Assembly: GCF_020523985.1 (NCBI RefSeq)
Contig: NZ_JAIVKM010000011.1
Span: forward strand, 18,877 to 82,876
DNA length: 64,000 bases
DNA from: Mangrovibacter yixingensis
GTDB lineage: Bacteria > Pseudomonadota > Gammaproteobacteria > Enterobacterales > Enterobacteriaceae
Reading direction: 5' to 3'
Under the pieces are notes generated by a model that saw nothing but the letters and a program-made list of their open reading frames with translations, made no database searches and had not been told where the DNA came from. The translations under genes and the position numbers were made by a program. Positions 38,097 to 48,780 of this stretch are shown here, in pieces. Each line of letters starts with the position of its first letter. The stretch's first letter is position 1.

Positions 38097-39176
38097 TTAC
38101 GCCTTCTCTTTACCAGCCAGACCCAAACGTTGGCCCTGATAGGAGCCATCCTGCACCTGTTGCCACCACTTTTTATTCGACAAATACCAGGTCACTGTTT
38201 TGCGCATCCCACTGTCAAATGTCTCCTGGGGTAGCCAACCCAGTTCACGGGCAATTTTGCCAGCATCAATTGCATAACGTACATCGTGCCCGGGTCTGTC
38301 GGCCACAAATGTGATTAAGTCACGATAATGGCAGACACCCGCAGGTTTCTCTGGCACCAACTCTTCAAGAAGCGTGCAAATTGTTTCAACCACTTCCAGG
38401 TTAGTACGCTCGTTATGGCCGCCAATATTCCAGGTTTCACCGGTTTTACCCGTGGTCGCCACCAGGTAAAGCGCCCTGGCGTGGTCATCAACATATAGCC
38501 AGTCGCGGATTTGTTGCCCGTCGCCATACACCGGCAGCGGTTTTCCTGCCAGGCAATTCAAAATGGTCAGAGGTATGAGCTTTTCCGGGAAATGGTACGG
38601 CCCGTAGTTATTCGAACAGTTAGTCACGACAACAGGCAGGCCATAAGTCCGGGACCACGCGCGAACTAAATGATCACTGGCAGCTTTGGACGCACTGTAT
38701 GGGCTGCTGGGCGCATAAGGTGTTTGTTCGGTGAAGAATCCGTTGCTGTCGTGCAGATCACCATAGACTTCATCGGTAGAAATATGGTGGAAACGGAATG
38801 CCTGCTTTTTAACAGGTTCCAGCGTTTGCCAGTAGTGGCGTGCTGCTTCCAGCAAGGTATAAGTGCCAACAATATTGGTATCGATAAACGCTGCAGGGCC
38901 ATCAATAGAACGGTCCACATGGCTTTCTGCGGCAAGGTGCATCACGATATCTGGCTGGTACGTATCAAGAATACGCGCAATCTCAGGCCCGTCGCCAATA
39001 TCAGCCTGTTCGAATGCAAACCCCGGTAATGATGCAACTGGTGCCAAGGATGACAGGTTACCCGCATAAGTCAGTTTATCCACCACCACCGCGGAATCCC
39101 CTGTTTGTTCAAGGATATAACGCACCACGGCAGAGCCGATAAAACCAGCGCCCCCTGTCACCAATACTTTTCTCAT
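38097..39176 (-). CDS. rffG: dTDP-glucose 4,6-dehydratase RffG
   Basis: Converts dTDP-glucose to dTDP-4-keto-6-deoxyglucose in ECA synthesis. Short-chain dehydrogenase of 359 residues. The NAD-binding [11 protein letters not shown] starts at residue 8, STDEVYG at about residue 134 supplies Thr-Asp-Glu, and the catalytic YSASKAASD lies near 167. The ATG at 39176 overlaps the wecC stop as ATGA; the 46 codons open upstream are out of family. Confidence 0.97.
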   Translation of the reverse strand: MRKVLVTGGAGFIGSAVVRYILEQTGDSAVVVDKLTYAGNLSSLAPVASLPGFAFEQADIGDGPEIARILDTYQPDIVMHLAAESHVDRSIDGPAAFIDTNIVGTYTLLEAARHYWQTLEPVKKQAFRFHHISTDEVYGDLHDSNGFFTEQTPYAPSSPYSASKAASDHLVRAWSRTYGLPVVVTNCSNNYGPYHFPEKLIPLTILNCLAGKPLPVYGDGQQIRDWLYVDDHARALYLVATTGKTGETWNIGGHNERTNLEVVETICTLLEELVPEKPAGVCHYRDLITFVADRPGHDVRYAIDAGKIARELGWLPQETFDSGMRKTVTWYLSNKKWWQQVQDGSYQGQRLGLAGKEKA

Positions 39177-40432
39177 CGCCAGACTCCCTTGGTATCCACC
39201 ACCCACCGCAGCTGAATTGCCTCTGGGGCAACCGCGCGGAATGGGGCGTGATCCACTAACATAACCAAAATATCGGCCTGTTTGAGTGCATCTTGGGTAT
39301 CCGTTAGTTGGCAATGAGACAAACTGGCCGGTAACTGGTGAATGTTAGGTTCGACCACCAGCGTTGTTCCGCTGTGCCACTCGGCAATTAACCGGGTAAT
39401 TTCCATGGCCGGGCTTTCCCGTAAATCGTCGATATTGGGTTTAAATGCCAAACCAAAACAGGCAATGGTGAGTTCACTGGCTTTGCGGCCACTCTCTACC
39501 AGGCAATCGGCCAGCGTCGCTTTCACCCGTTCAATAACCCAGTGTGGCTTGTAGTCGTTCACTTCGCGTGCTGTGCGAATCAGGCGTGCCTGTTGAGGGT
39601 TTTGCGAAACAATAAACCAGGGATCAACGGCAATACAGTGCCCACCAACACCAGGCCCCGGCTGCAGAATGTTTACCCGCGGGTGGCGGTTGGCAAGGCG
39701 AATCAGTTCCCATACATTAATGCCCTGTTCGGCACAAATCAGTGACAGTTCGTTCGCAAAAGCAATATTGACATCACGGAAGCTGTTTTCAGTCAGTTTA
39801 CACATCTCGGCAGTGCGGGCATTCGTTACCACACACTCCCCTTCCAGAAAGATGTTATACAGTGCGCTGGCACGGGCTGAACAGGTTGGTGTCATCCCAC
39901 CAATTACGCGGTCATTCTTGATCAGTTCCACCATTACCTGGCCGGGTAATACGCGTTCAGGGCAGTAGGCAATATTCACATCCGCCTTATCACCAACCTG
40001 TTGTGGGAACGTGAGGTCAGTGCGCAGTGCTGCCAGCCATTGAGCCATTTGCTCTGTACTGCCAACGGGCGAGGTCGATTCCAGAATAACCAGAGCCCCT
40101 TTTTTCAGCACTGGCGCAATAGATTCAGCCGCTGCTCTGACAAAACGCATATCCGGTGCGTGAGCATCTTTAAATGGTGTGGGAACCGCAATCAGGTAAG
40201 CATCCGCTTCTACCGGGGTCACTGATGCCCGTAAATACCCATCCTGAACGGCCTGTTTCACCACAAGATCCAATTCGGGTTCAACAATATGAATTTCCCC
40301 ACGATTGATGGTCTCAACAGCATGCGTATTGATATCTACGCCAATAACTTGTTTTTGCCGTGAAGCAAATGCCGCCGCCGTGGGTAATCCAATATAGCCA
40401 AGACCAATCACGGATATGGTAGAAAAATTCAT
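39173..40432 (-). CDS. wecC: UDP-ManNAc dehydrogenase WecC
   Basis: NAD-dependent oxidation of UDP-N-acetylmannosamine to the uronic acid, the donor used by WecG. The 419-residue product has the UDP-glucose dehydrogenase family layout: NAD fold [18 protein letters not shown] at the N-terminus, catalytic Cys in [15 protein letters not shown] near residue 265, and C-terminal UDP-binding domain with [17 protein letters not shown]. Start chosen at 40432 because it aligns with E. coli and overlaps the wecB stop by 4 bases. Confidence 0.97.
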   Translation of the reverse strand: MNFSTISVIGLGYIGLPTAAAFASRQKQVIGVDINTHAVETINRGEIHIVEPELDLVVKQAVQDGYLRASVTPVEADAYLIAVPTPFKDAHAPDMRFVRAAAESIAPVLKKGALVILESTSPVGSTEQMAQWLAALRTDLTFPQQVGDKADVNIAYCPERVLPGQVMVELIKNDRVIGGMTPTCSARASALYNIFLEGECVVTNARTAEMCKLTENSFRDVNIAFANELSLICAEQGINVWELIRLANRHPRVNILQPGPGVGGHCIAVDPWFIVSQNPQQARLIRTAREVNDYKPHWVIERVKATLADCLVESGRKASELTIACFGLAFKPNIDDLRESPAMEITRLIAEWHSGTTLVVEPNIHQLPASLSHCQLTDTQDALKQADILVMLVDHAPFRAVAPEAIQLRWVVDTKGVWR

Positions 40433-41559
40433 AATGTTACCTGGTTGTTTTTTAACGCGGTTAAAATACGCTGGCATGCCATGCCATCCCCATAAGGGTT
40501 ATGCGCTTTGCTCATCTGCTGGTAAGCAGCATCCTCTGTCAGCAGTTGTGTAACAGCAGCAACAATATTGTTTTTGTCTGTTCCCACTAATTTCACTGTA
40601 CCTGCATCAATCGCTTCTGGGCGCTCTGTGGTATCGCGCATCACTAAAACAGGCTTACCTAACGAAGGTGCCTCTTCCTGAATCCCCCCTGAATCTGTCA
40701 GGATGAGCCAGGCGTGGTTCATCAGCCACACAAAAGGCAAATAATCCTGCGGTTCAATCAATGCAACGTTTTCAACATGCCCCAAAATACGGGTAACAGG
40801 TTCGCTGACATTTGGATTTAAATGCACAGGATAGACGATTTGCACATCAGGCCAGTTGGCGGCAATTTCCGCCAGCGCATGGCAGATTTGTTCGAACCCA
40901 CGGCCAAAACTTTCCCGGCGATGCCCTGTGACAAGAATCGTTTTTTTCTCGTTTTTTAGAAACGGATAATGCTTTTCCATTTGTTGGCGCAGGGTCTGGT
41001 CCTGCAAAGCACGATCGCTGACAGACAACAAGGCATCAATCACTGTATTCCCAGTAACAAAGATATGCCGCTCAGCCACATGCTCTTGCAGCAAATTTTG
41101 GCGGGCATTATTCGTGGGAGCAAAGTGAAAATGAGCCAGCCGACCGGTTAACGTCCGGTTCGCTTCTTCCGGCCATGGGGAATAGAGATCCCCCGTACGC
41201 AACCCAGCCTCCACATGGCCCACAGGAATTCGCTGGTAAAATGCTGCCAGGCTGGTTGCCATTGTGGTGGTGGTATCGCCATGCACCAAAACGACATCTG
41301 GCTGGTAAGACATCAGGATGGGTTTTAACCCTTCCAGGATTCGACAGGTGATTTCAGTTAACCCCTGGCCCGGCTGCATGATATTTAAATCATAGTCCGG
41401 GGTGATTGAGAAAAGGTGCAGCACCTGATCCAGCATCTCCCGATGCTGGGCTGTGACACAGACTTTTGACTCAAAAAAAGGGTCGTTTCCCAGAGCATGG
41501 ACCAAAGGAGCCATTTTAATGGCTTCAGGTCGTGTACCAAAAACGGTTAAAACTTTCAC
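40429..41559 (-). CDS. wecB: UDP-GlcNAc 2-epimerase WecB
   Basis: Non-hydrolysing epimerase making UDP-ManNAc from UDP-GlcNAc. It is 376 residues, the E. coli length, if translation starts at the GTG at 41559 ([20 protein letters not shown]). Other landmarks are [20 protein letters not shown] and [30 protein letters not shown] upstream is a modest ribosome-binding site. The frame is open for 34 further codons into wzzE. Confidence 0.97.
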   Translation of the reverse strand: MKVLTVFGTRPEAIKMAPLVHALGNDPFFESKVCVTAQHREMLDQVLHLFSITPDYDLNIMQPGQGLTEITCRILEGLKPILMSYQPDVVLVHGDTTTTMATSLAAFYQRIPVGHVEAGLRTGDLYSPWPEEANRTLTGRLAHFHFAPTNNARQNLLQEHVAERHIFVTGNTVIDALLSVSDRALQDQTLRQQMEKHYPFLKNEKKTILVTGHRRESFGRGFEQICHALAEIAANWPDVQIVYPVHLNPNVSEPVTRILGHVENVALIEPQDYLPFVWLMNHAWLILTDSGGIQEEAPSLGKPVLVMRDTTERPEAIDAGTVKLVGTDKNNIVAAVTQLLTEDAAYQQMSKAHNPYGDGMACQRILTALKNNQVTL

Positions 41560-41600
41560 GTTTATTCTCTTTCTTTGGGAGACTTTATAACGGCGGTTCG

Positions 41601-42641
41601 CTATGCCTTGCGGCGTGCCAGAGCCACTCCGGCCCCAACCAACGCACCAATAAAGCCCCACATTACTAATAAGAAAACACGCCGCGGGCTGTCCCGTTTG
41701 ACCGGTTCTTCCGGTGTTCTCAGGTAGCGGTATGTTTGAAAGTTATCATCAAGCACTGGGCCCACTGCCAGCGTAGCCAACATGGCGCGATTTTGCTCGT
41801 AATCCATATTGAACTCAGGCCCTGTCGCTTCAAGGTTTTCCAGCTGCGCTTTTAGCAGTGGGCGCCCCAACATAAATAGTTCAGAAGGCGGCAGCTCCTC
41901 TGCCGGTGTCGTTGCCTGGTTGTGAGTAATGTTTTGCTGTTCCGCTATGGCCAGTGCAGCCTGAATGTTATGAAGTTTGCGTTGATACACGGCTTTCGCT
42001 ACTGCATCCTGGCGCTTAATTTGTGCCTGCATCTGTACGGTACGTGCCGCCCATGCACCTTTCAGCTCGCCATTAAGATGATCCGCAGCCCGCTGGCTGG
42101 CAAAAGCAATGTACTGGCGTAACAGGTTATTCGCTGATGGAGCATTTTCAGCCACCAGCCGTGTACTGTCGTTGGTGTTATGCGCAGGATCCGCAGGTGT
42201 AAACTGGATATTGTTAATCAGTTCATCCAGTAATGCCGCGTTATTATGGCTGTTGCTGGTCTGCCGCTGTTTGTAATAATCCGTCTGCAACCAAAATGCC
42301 CGCCGGGTATCCCAGGAAGATAATTGCATCACGAACTCTTTATAAGCTTCGGCCATTGGCGAAGGTTGGTCGGGGGAAATCAGCGATGATTTGATATCCA
42401 GATTTTGTAAAAACTGCTGCTGGGAATAGAAGCTATTGAGCATATTGACCGTTGGCTGGTCCGTGATTGCTGTAGCACTCCACTCTTGTTTGGCAAGAAA
42501 ACTGTAAACAAGCGCCAGTAACCCAAACAGCACGGCAACACCAGCAATCCACGCTTTCCCAGCCCACAGAGTGCGGAACAGCTCACGGATATCCAATTGG
42601 TTATCCACCCCATATTGCTCATCAGTTGACTCTTGTCTCAT
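41601..42641 (-). CDS. wzzE: ECA chain-length regulator WzzE
   Basis: Polysaccharide copolymerase of 346 residues (E. coli 348) that sets ECA chain length with WzyE. Two transmembrane helices flank a periplasmic helical domain: one at about residues 32-50 and one near the C-terminus following the proline-rich [13 protein letters not shown]. It lies 14 bases after wecA. Confidence 0.96.
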   Translation of the reverse strand: MRQESTDEQYGVDNQLDIRELFRTLWAGKAWIAGVAVLFGLLALVYSFLAKQEWSATAITDQPTVNMLNSFYSQQQFLQNLDIKSSLISPDQPSPMAEAYKEFVMQLSSWDTRRAFWLQTDYYKQRQTSNSHNNAALLDELINNIQFTPADPAHNTNDSTRLVAENAPSANNLLRQYIAFASQRAADHLNGELKGAWAARTVQMQAQIKRQDAVAKAVYQRKLHNIQAALAIAEQQNITHNQATTPAEELPPSELFMLGRPLLKAQLENLEATGPEFNMDYEQNRAMLATLAVGPVLDDNFQTYRYLRTPEEPVKRDSPRRVFLLVMWGFIGALVGAGVALARRKA

Positions 42642-42655
42642 TGTTTTCCCGAAAA

Positions 42656-43771
42656 TTATTTGGTTAACGTTGGATTACGGTGAGAGCTACGACGAATACG
42701 CCGTTTGACACGTTTGATGAAACGCACCACTTTCCATGCGCGCTTTATACAGTAGCCGTACAGCAGAAACGCTGGCACAAAACACATCAACATGCCCCAT
42801 TCCGGCATCAGTTGGAAGTATTCACACAAAACGCCAAAGGTGGCTAACAAGGCTGCCGCCAGGGTAATCAGGACAAATGCCTGGCGAGATGAAAAACCTG
42901 CCCGCATTATCAGATGATGAATATGCTGGCGGTCAGGTGAAAAGGGACTCATGCCTTTACGTAGCCGACGGTACATAATGGCGACCATATCCATCAGCGG
43001 AATAGCTATTATCCACAACGCGGTGACCGGATTAATGGGTGGGTTCTCGCCCTGTGTGGTTGCCAGCAATATCCAGATAATTGTGAAGCCAATAAGTGTA
43101 CTACCCGCATCACCCATAAAGACTTTATAACGGCGCCCCAATACACCCAGGTTGAGCAGGATGTACGGCATAATGGCGGCAATCATGGCGAAACACCACA
43201 TTGCCAGGCTCACCTGCCCGTTAAACCACAGAATGACGCCCAATGCGGCGAAAGAGACGCTGGATAGCCCGCCGAGCAGGCCATCAATGCCATCAACCAT
43301 GTTAAATGCGTTAATCGCGGCCCACACGGCAAACAATGTCAGGAAATAACCAAAAGGGCCAAGCTCCATTTCCCATGCGCCAAACAGATGCCCCAAGCTA
43401 CCCAGATACAAATTGCCCATCGCCATAATGACAACCGCAATAGCAGCCTGAACAAATGCGCGAAACTTCACGCTGATATCGAACCGGTCATCCAGCGCAC
43501 CAACCAGCACCAGAATACCCGAGCAAACCAGGTAGAGTTTTGCATGGGGAACGTAGTAAAGCGAATTGATGCTGGCGACAAGAAACGCAGCACAGATGCC
43601 AACATAGACAGAGATACCGCCGACTAAAGGGACAAGTCCCTGATGCCGTTTTCGGTAATTAGGGCGGTCTACAAGACCAATCCGTTTTGCCATTTTTCTG
43701 GCAAAAAAGAGGAAAGCGAAAGTGAAGAAAAAGACATACAAGATGTCCGTACTCATACCGAGTAGATTCAC
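42656..43771 (-). CDS. wecA: UDP-GlcNAc:undecaprenyl-phosphate GlcNAc-1-phosphate transferase WecA
   Basis: Starts ECA (and many O antigens) by transferring GlcNAc-1-P to undecaprenyl phosphate. Multispan protein of 371 residues with about eleven helices. Conserved aspartates are visible in GALDDRFDIS near residue 92 and NAFNMVDGIDGLLGG near 160. The HIHH motif in DRQHIHHLIMRAG and the basic C-terminal tail are typical. First gene of the operon, with the promoter directly behind the rho terminator. Confidence 0.97.
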   Translation of the reverse strand: MNLLGMSTDILYVFFFTFAFLFFARKMAKRIGLVDRPNYRKRHQGLVPLVGGISVYVGICAAFLVASINSLYYVPHAKLYLVCSGILVLVGALDDRFDISVKFRAFVQAAIAVVIMAMGNLYLGSLGHLFGAWEMELGPFGYFLTLFAVWAAINAFNMVDGIDGLLGGLSSVSFAALGVILWFNGQVSLAMWCFAMIAAIMPYILLNLGVLGRRYKVFMGDAGSTLIGFTIIWILLATTQGENPPINPVTALWIIAIPLMDMVAIMYRRLRKGMSPFSPDRQHIHHLIMRAGFSSRQAFVLITLAAALLATFGVLCEYFQLMPEWGMLMCFVPAFLLYGYCIKRAWKVVRFIKRVKRRIRRSSHRNPTLTK

Positions 43772-43911
43772 GTTAAATAACTCTCTGCGCTACATGCACA
43801 AGCAAAGGGCATTATTGTAATACGCAAAAAATGTCGAAGGTATCCGAAATCCTCTTACTTCTTTTTGCTTCCACTGCCCGGATGTTACCAGCCTCAATTG
43901 CTGGCGATGGA

Positions 43912-43920
43912 ATTATAGCA
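43912..43920 (-). promoter_or_regulatory. Extended -10 promoter of the wec operon
   Basis: The minus strand reads TGCTATAAT, a perfect -10 hexamer with extended TG. The -35 position falls in the rho terminator and its U tract and has no good match, which fits an extended -10 promoter. It predicts a leader of about 135 nt before wecA. I see no RfaH ops element in this leader. Confidence 0.65.
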
Positions 43921-43926
43921 GATAAA

Positions 43927-43952
43927 GAAAAACGCCACGTCAATGCGTGGCG
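43927..43952 (-). terminator. rho terminator
   Basis: The stem CGCCACG/CGTGGCG with a 6-nt loop is followed on the minus strand by TTTTTCTTT. It lies 21 nt after the rho stop codon and immediately before the wec -10 element. Confidence 0.88.
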
Positions 43953-43973
43953 CTTCCCCGAGTTAACCTGAAA

Positions 43974-45233
43974 TTACGAGCGTTTCATCATGTCGAAGAA
44001 GTCATCATTGGTCTTCGTCATCGCCAGTTTATTAATCAAGAACTCCATTGCGTCAATTTCACCCATTGGGTGGATAATTTTACGCAGGATCCACATTTTC
44101 TGCAGTTCTTCAGATGTGGTTAACAGCTCTTCTTTACGGGTACCGGAACGGTTGTAGTCAATTGCCGGGAAGACGCGTTTTTCTGCAATCTTACGGGACA
44201 AGTGCAATTCCATGTTACCGGTGCCTTTAAACTCTTCGTAAATGACTTCGTCCATTTTGGACCCGGTATCAATCAAGGCGGTTGCAATGATTGTCAGGCT
44301 TCCGCCTTCTTCAACGTTACGTGCAGCACCAAAGAAACGTTTCGGACGATGCAACGCATTCGCATCCACACCACCAGTCAGGACTTTACCTGAAGCCGGT
44401 ACCACGGTGTTATAAGCACGTGCCAGACGAGTGATAGAATCGAGAAGAATGATAACGTCTTTTTTATGCTCAACCAGGCGTTTTGCTTTCTCAATTACCA
44501 TTTCAGCAACCTGAACGTGCCGAGAGGCCGGTTCGTCAAACGTAGACGCGACCACTTCACCTTTTACAAGGCGCTGCATTTCGGTTACTTCTTCCGGACG
44601 TTCGTCAATCAGCAGAACCATCAATACGCAATCAGGATGGTTGTAAGCAATGCTTTGGGCAATATTCTGCAGCAGCATTGTTTTACCCGCTTTTGGCGGA
44701 GCAACAATCAAACCACGCTGGCCACGGCCAATCGGGGAAGCCAGATCCAGCACACGTGCAGTGAGGTCTTCCGTTGAACCGTTACCACGTTCCATACGCA
44801 AACGAGAATTCGCATGCAGTGGCGTGAGGTTTTCAAACAGAATTTTGCTACGGGCGTTTTCAGGTTTGTCGTAGTTAACTTCGTTAACTTTTAACAGTGC
44901 GAAATAACGCTCACCTTCTTTCGGCGGACGAATCTTACCTGAGATAGTGTCCCCGGTGCGGAGGTTGAAACGGCGGATTTGGCTGGGAGAAACGTAGATG
45001 TCATCAGGACCGGCGAGGTAGGAGCTGTCTGCAGAGCGGAGGAAACCGAAACCATCCTGCAATATCTCCAGTACACCATCACCAAAGATATCTTCTCCAC
45101 TTTTCGCATGCTGCTTAAGAATAGCGAAGATGATGTCCTGTTTGCGCATACGGGCAAGGTTTTCCAGCCCCATATTTTCGCCGAGAGTAATCAGCTCAGA
45201 AACCGGCGTATTCTTTAATTCGGTAAGATTCAT
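43974..45233 (-). CDS. rho: Transcription termination factor Rho
   Basis: Hexameric RNA-dependent ATPase/helicase of 419 residues, the E. coli length. The N-terminal RNA-binding cold-shock-like domain includes [22 protein letters not shown]. Walker A is [12 protein letters not shown] near residue 178, Walker [16 protein letters not shown] near 262, and the Q/R-loop region follows. Start [15 protein letters not shown] matches the family. The 344-base gap upstream to trxA holds the leader through which E. coli Rho regulates itself. Confidence 0.98.
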   Translation of the reverse strand: MNLTELKNTPVSELITLGENMGLENLARMRKQDIIFAILKQHAKSGEDIFGDGVLEILQDGFGFLRSADSSYLAGPDDIYVSPSQIRRFNLRTGDTISGKIRPPKEGERYFALLKVNEVNYDKPENARSKILFENLTPLHANSRLRMERGNGSTEDLTARVLDLASPIGRGQRGLIVAPPKAGKTMLLQNIAQSIAYNHPDCVLMVLLIDERPEEVTEMQRLVKGEVVASTFDEPASRHVQVAEMVIEKAKRLVEHKKDVIILLDSITRLARAYNTVVPASGKVLTGGVDANALHRPKRFFGAARNVEEGGSLTIIATALIDTGSKMDEVIYEEFKGTGNMELHLSRKIAEKRVFPAIDYNRSGTRKEELLTTSEELQKMWILRKIIHPMGEIDAMEFLINKLAMTKTNDDFFDMMKRS

Positions 45234-45324
45234 AGTGGTGGGTTCTTAAACTCGGGGTAAATCTCGAACTTAGTATCATGAAATGGTATGGAAGGGTTCA
45301 TCCATGCCTGTTAACAGTTGCCGC

Positions 45325-45417
45325 TTATGTCTGACCGCTGCCTGGTTGAGGAAAAACACAGAACTGATTCGATAAGACGGAATAAGGGGGCAACCCTGAG
45401 TAAATAACTTCGCTCAC
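45325..45417 (-). CDS. Weak candidate for a rho leader peptide (rhoL position)
   Basis: A GTG-initiated ORF of 30 codons (SEVIYSGLPPYSVLSNQ core) lies in the rho leader where E. coli has the 33-codon rhoL. Similarity to RhoL is slight (the SE-x-I-x-SG start), and there is no ribosome-binding site. I found no ATG ORF of suitable size in the leader. Treat as a position marker, not a supported gene. Confidence 0.2.
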   Translation of the reverse strand: MSEVIYSGLPPYSVLSNQFCVFPQPGSGQT

Positions 45418-45496
45418 AAAAAATGTTCAATACAGAATTTGTAAGGCTTTAGGGGTAATGCAAGATTCAAACGAAAGACATGTTCAAAAGAAGTTA

Positions 45497-45584
45497 GCCA
45501 TAACTTAGCACGACAAATGCCGGGCGTCCAGCGGTCCACAACATTTATGGAAAACTGGATGCGCCGGCAAGGCAAAGTTATGCC
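45497..45584. repeat. Long imperfect inverted repeat at the trxA 3' end
   Basis: The left arm 45497-45531 and right arm 45555-45584 match as inverted copies over about 30 bases with a few mismatches and gaps: GCCATAACTT against GGCATAACTT outermost, and GCCGGGCGTCCAG against GCCGGCGCATCCAG innermost. They are separated by a 23-base loop. The right arm includes the trxA stop codon. A U tract is absent, so it is more likely an mRNA 3'-end stabilising structure or a REP-like element than an intrinsic terminator. Confidence 0.6.
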
Positions 45585-45907
45585 AGGTTTGCGTCCAGAA
45601 ACTCTTTCAGCTGACCTTTAGACAATGCGCCAACTTTCGTTGCAGCGACTTCACCGTTTTTGAACAACAGCAGGGTCGGAATACCACGGATGCCGTATTT
45701 TGGCGCCGTACCTGGGTTCTGATCGATGTTCAGTTTGGCAACAGTCAGTTTGCCCTGATACTCATCAGCAACTTCATCCAAAATCGGTGCGATCATTTTG
45801 CAAGGACCACACCATTCTGCCCAAAAGTCAACCAGAACTAACCCATCAGCTTTTAGCACATCCGTGTCGAAACTGTCGTCGGTCAGGTGAATAATTTTAT
45901 CGCTCAT
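45578..45907 (-). CDS. trxA: Thioredoxin 1 TrxA
   Basis: Cytosolic thiol-disulfide oxidoreductase, 109 residues as in E. coli. The active site WCGPCK lies at residues 33-38 and the cis-proline in [10 protein letters not shown]. It serves ribonucleotide reductase, PAPS and methionine sulfoxide reductases. Divergent from rhlB and upstream of rho on the same strand. Confidence 0.99.
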   Translation of the reverse strand: MSDKIIHLTDDSFDTDVLKADGLVLVDFWAEWCGPCKMIAPILDEVADEYQGKLTVAKLNIDQNPGTAPKYGIRGIPTLLLFKNGEVAATKVGALSKGQLKEFLDANLA

Positions 45908-46027
45908 GTTTTACTCCACAAGATTATGCCTGGGTGGTTGGTGTAGCATTAACCAACACAAAGGTTGACTTTATTTCACCGGATACGCTTTCGTAAAGCA
46001 ATAGTTAGCTGATATTCTATCACCCTT

Positions 46028-47290
46028 ATGAGCAAAACACATTTAACCGAACAGAAGTTTTCCGACTTCGCCCTGCATCCTCAGGTTGTGGAAGCCCTTG
46101 AAAAAAAAGGGTTCTATAACTGCACGCCTATTCAGGCACTGGCACTTCCACTGACTTTATCTGGTCGGGATGTTGCGGGGCAGGCGCAAACCGGTACAGG
46201 CAAAACGATGGCGTTTTTAACGTCAACGTTTCATTTTTTACTCTCACACCCTGCACCAGAAGGTCGCCAGACTAACCAGCCGCGCGCATTAATCATGGCG
46301 CCAACCCGTGAACTGGCGGTGCAAATTCACTCTGATGCGGAACCGCTTGCTGCTGCAACTGGCCTGAAAATGGGTCTGGCTTATGGTGGCGATGGTTATG
46401 ATAAACAGCTCAAAGTGCTGGAACAGGGTGTTGATATTCTGATTGGCACAACGGGTCGCCTTATCGATTACGCCAAACAGAATCACATCAATCTGGGCGC
46501 AATTCAGGTCGTGGTGCTGGATGAAGCAGATCGTATGTACGATTTGGGCTTTATCAAAGATATCCGCTGGTTATTCCGCCGGATGCCGGTTGCCACAGAA
46601 CGCCTCAACATGCTTTTCTCCGCAACCTTATCTTACCGGGTGCGTGAGCTGGCATTTGAGCAAATGAACAATGCTGAATATGTCGAAGTGGAACCGGAAC
46701 AAAAAACCGGCCACCGCATTAAAGAAGAACTGTTCTATCCGTCCAACGAAGAAAAAATGCGTCTGCTCCAGACACTGATTGAAGAAGAGTGGCCGGAACG
46801 CGCAATTATTTTCGCCAACACCAAACACCGTTGCGAAGAAATTTGGGGGCATCTTGCCGCCGATGGTCACCGTGTCGGTTTACTGACTGGCGATGTCGCG
46901 CAGAAAAAGCGCCTGCGCATTCTGGAAGAATTCACGCGTGGTGATTTGGATATTCTGGTGGCTACCGATGTTGCTGCCCGTGGTCTGCACATTCCTGCTG
47001 TTACGCATGTTTTCAATTATGATTTGCCGGATGATTGCGAAGATTACGTGCATCGTATCGGCCGTACTGGACGTGCTGGCGCAAGTGGTCACTCAATCAG
47101 CCTTGCCTGTGAAGAATACGCACTTAACCTGCCAGCCATTGAAACATACATTGGGCATTCTATTCCGGTGAGCAAATACAACCCTGATGCTCTGTTATCT
47201 GAGTTGCCGCCACCCAAACGCCTGGCCCGCCCGCGCCCTAACGGCCAACGCCGTGGTGGTGCGCCACGTAATCGCCGTCGTCAGAGCTAA
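46028..47290 (+). CDS. rhlB: DEAD-box RNA helicase RhlB
   Basis: RNA helicase of the degradosome, 420 residues (E. coli 421). Q motif TPIQALALP, Walker [13 protein letters not shown] box [16 protein letters not shown] motif FSATLS, and motif [12 protein letters not shown] occur in order. The tail after about residue 395 is Arg/Gly/Pro-rich and basic and contacts RNA. Forms an operon with gppA, 5 bases downstream. Confidence 0.98.
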   Translation: MSKTHLTEQKFSDFALHPQVVEALEKKGFYNCTPIQALALPLTLSGRDVAGQAQTGTGKTMAFLTSTFHFLLSHPAPEGRQTNQPRALIMAPTRELAVQIHSDAEPLAAATGLKMGLAYGGDGYDKQLKVLEQGVDILIGTTGRLIDYAKQNHINLGAIQVVVLDEADRMYDLGFIKDIRWLFRRMPVATERLNMLFSATLSYRVRELAFEQMNNAEYVEVEPEQKTGHRIKEELFYPSNEEKMRLLQTLIEEEWPERAIIFANTKHRCEEIWGHLAADGHRVGLLTGDVAQKKRLRILEEFTRGDLDILVATDVAARGLHIPAVTHVFNYDLPDDCEDYVHRIGRTGRAGASGHSISLACEEYALNLPAIETYIGHSIPVSKYNPDALLSELPPPKRLARPRPNGQRRGGAPRNRRRQS

Positions 47291-47295
47291 TCACT

Positions 47296-48780
47296 ATGCG
47301 CAGCCCAACCTCACTCTATGCCGCTATTGATCTGGGTTCCAACAGTTTCCATATGCTGGTCATACGCGAGGTGGCTGGCAGCATTCAAACGCTATCCCGC
47401 ATCAAACGTAAAGTACGCCTTGCTGCAGGCCTGAACAGCAACAATGCGCTTTCTCAGGAAGCGATGGAGCGCGGGTGGCAGTGCCTGCGGTTGTTCGCCG
47501 AACGCCTGCAGGATATTCCAGGGGCTCAAATCCGGGCAGTAGCCACCGCAACCCTGCGCCTGGCAACCAATGCGGGGGAATTTATTCACCAGGCCGAGCA
47601 AATTCTGGGTTGCCCTGTTCAGGTTATTAGTGGTGAAGAAGAAGCGCGTCTGATTTACCAAGGTGTTGCGCATACTACTGGTGGTGCAGATCAACGCCTG
47701 GTGGTGGATATTGGTGGCGCAAGCACCGAGCTAGTCACCGGCAGCGGCGCACAAACAACATCATTATTCAGTTTGTCGATGGGGTGTGTCACCTGGTTGG
47801 AGCGGTATTTCACCGACAGAGTTCTTGCCCAAGAAAACTTTGATGCTGCAGAACAGGCTGCCAGCGAAGTTCTTCAGCCTGTCATTGGTGAATTGCAACG
47901 CCATGGCTGGAAAGTGTGTGTCGGTGCTTCAGGCACAGTTCAGGCGCTTCAGGAAATTATGATGGCGCAGGGCATGGATGAACGCATTACACTCAACAAA
48001 CTACAGCAGTTAAAGCAGCGAGCCATTCTTTGTGGCCGCCTGGAAGAGCTTGAGATTGAAGGGCTGACACTGGAACGCGCTTTGGTTTTTCCCAGCGGTC
48101 TTGCCATCCTGATTGCCATCTTTAAAGCGTTGAATGTGGACTGCATGACACTTGCTGGTGGCGCTCTTCGTGAAGGGCTGGTATACGGCATGTTGCACCT
48201 TGCCGTTGATCAGGATATTCGCCAACGCACACTACGCAATATTCAGCGCCGTTTTATGATTGACTCAGAACAGGCGGATCGTGTTGCGACACTGTCTGGC
48301 CAGTTTTTCGACCAGGTTGCAGCGCAATGGGCATTGACCCCTTTAGATCGCGATTTACTGCACAGTGCGAGTCTGTTGCATGAAATCGGGTTAAGTGTGG
48401 ATTTCAAACGTGCGCCACAGCATGGTGCATACCTGGTTCGCAACCTTGATTTACCGGGGTTTACACCAGCACAGAAAACCTTGTTGGCCACACTGTTGCT
48501 TAACCAGACCAACCCGGTTGACCTTTCGACTCTTAACCAACAAAACGCTATCGCCCCGCGTGATGCAGAACGGTTATGTCGTCTTCTACGTCTGGCCATT
48601 ATCTTCGCCGGGCGACGCCAGGACGAATCCCTCGCGGGTATTAAGCTTGCGGTGAACCAGGATGAGCTGGCAATACAGCTGCCAGACGGGTGGCTGGAGA
48701 CACATCCACTGTGTGCAGAATTACTGGAGCAGGAAGAACACTGGCAAAGTTATGTTCACTGGCAACTGGTGCTGCACTAA
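47296..48780 (+). CDS. gppA: Guanosine pentaphosphatase/exopolyphosphatase GppA
   Basis: Hydrolyses pppGpp to ppGpp and long polyphosphate. It is 494 residues, the E. coli length. The actin-like N-terminal fold carries [14 protein letters not shown] and [12 protein letters not shown]; the C-terminal half is HD-like, with [11 protein letters not shown]. The stop codon overlaps the convergent rep stop by 4 bases. Confidence 0.97.
   Translation: MRSPTSLYAAIDLGSNSFHMLVIREVAGSIQTLSRIKRKVRLAAGLNSNNALSQEAMERGWQCLRLFAERLQDIPGAQIRAVATATLRLATNAGEFIHQAEQILGCPVQVISGEEEARLIYQGVAHTTGGADQRLVVDIGGASTELVTGSGAQTTSLFSLSMGCVTWLERYFTDRVLAQENFDAAEQAASEVLQPVIGELQRHGWKVCVGASGTVQALQEIMMAQGMDERITLNKLQQLKQRAILCGRLEELEIEGLTLERALVFPSGLAILIAIFKALNVDCMTLAGGALREGLVYGMLHLAVDQDIRQRTLRNIQRRFMIDSEQADRVATLSGQFFDQVAAQWALTPLDRDLLHSASLLHEIGLSVDFKRAPQHGAYLVRNLDLPGFTPAQKTLLATLLLNQTNPVDLSTLNQQNAIAPRDAERLCRLLRLAIIFAGRRQDESLAGIKLAVNQDELAIQLPDGWLETHPLCAELLEQEEHWQSYVHWQLVLH

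Noticed and set aside
43772..43911. RfaH ops/JUMPstart element in the wec leader
   Set aside because: I looked for GGCGGTAG on the transcribed strand and found nothing close.
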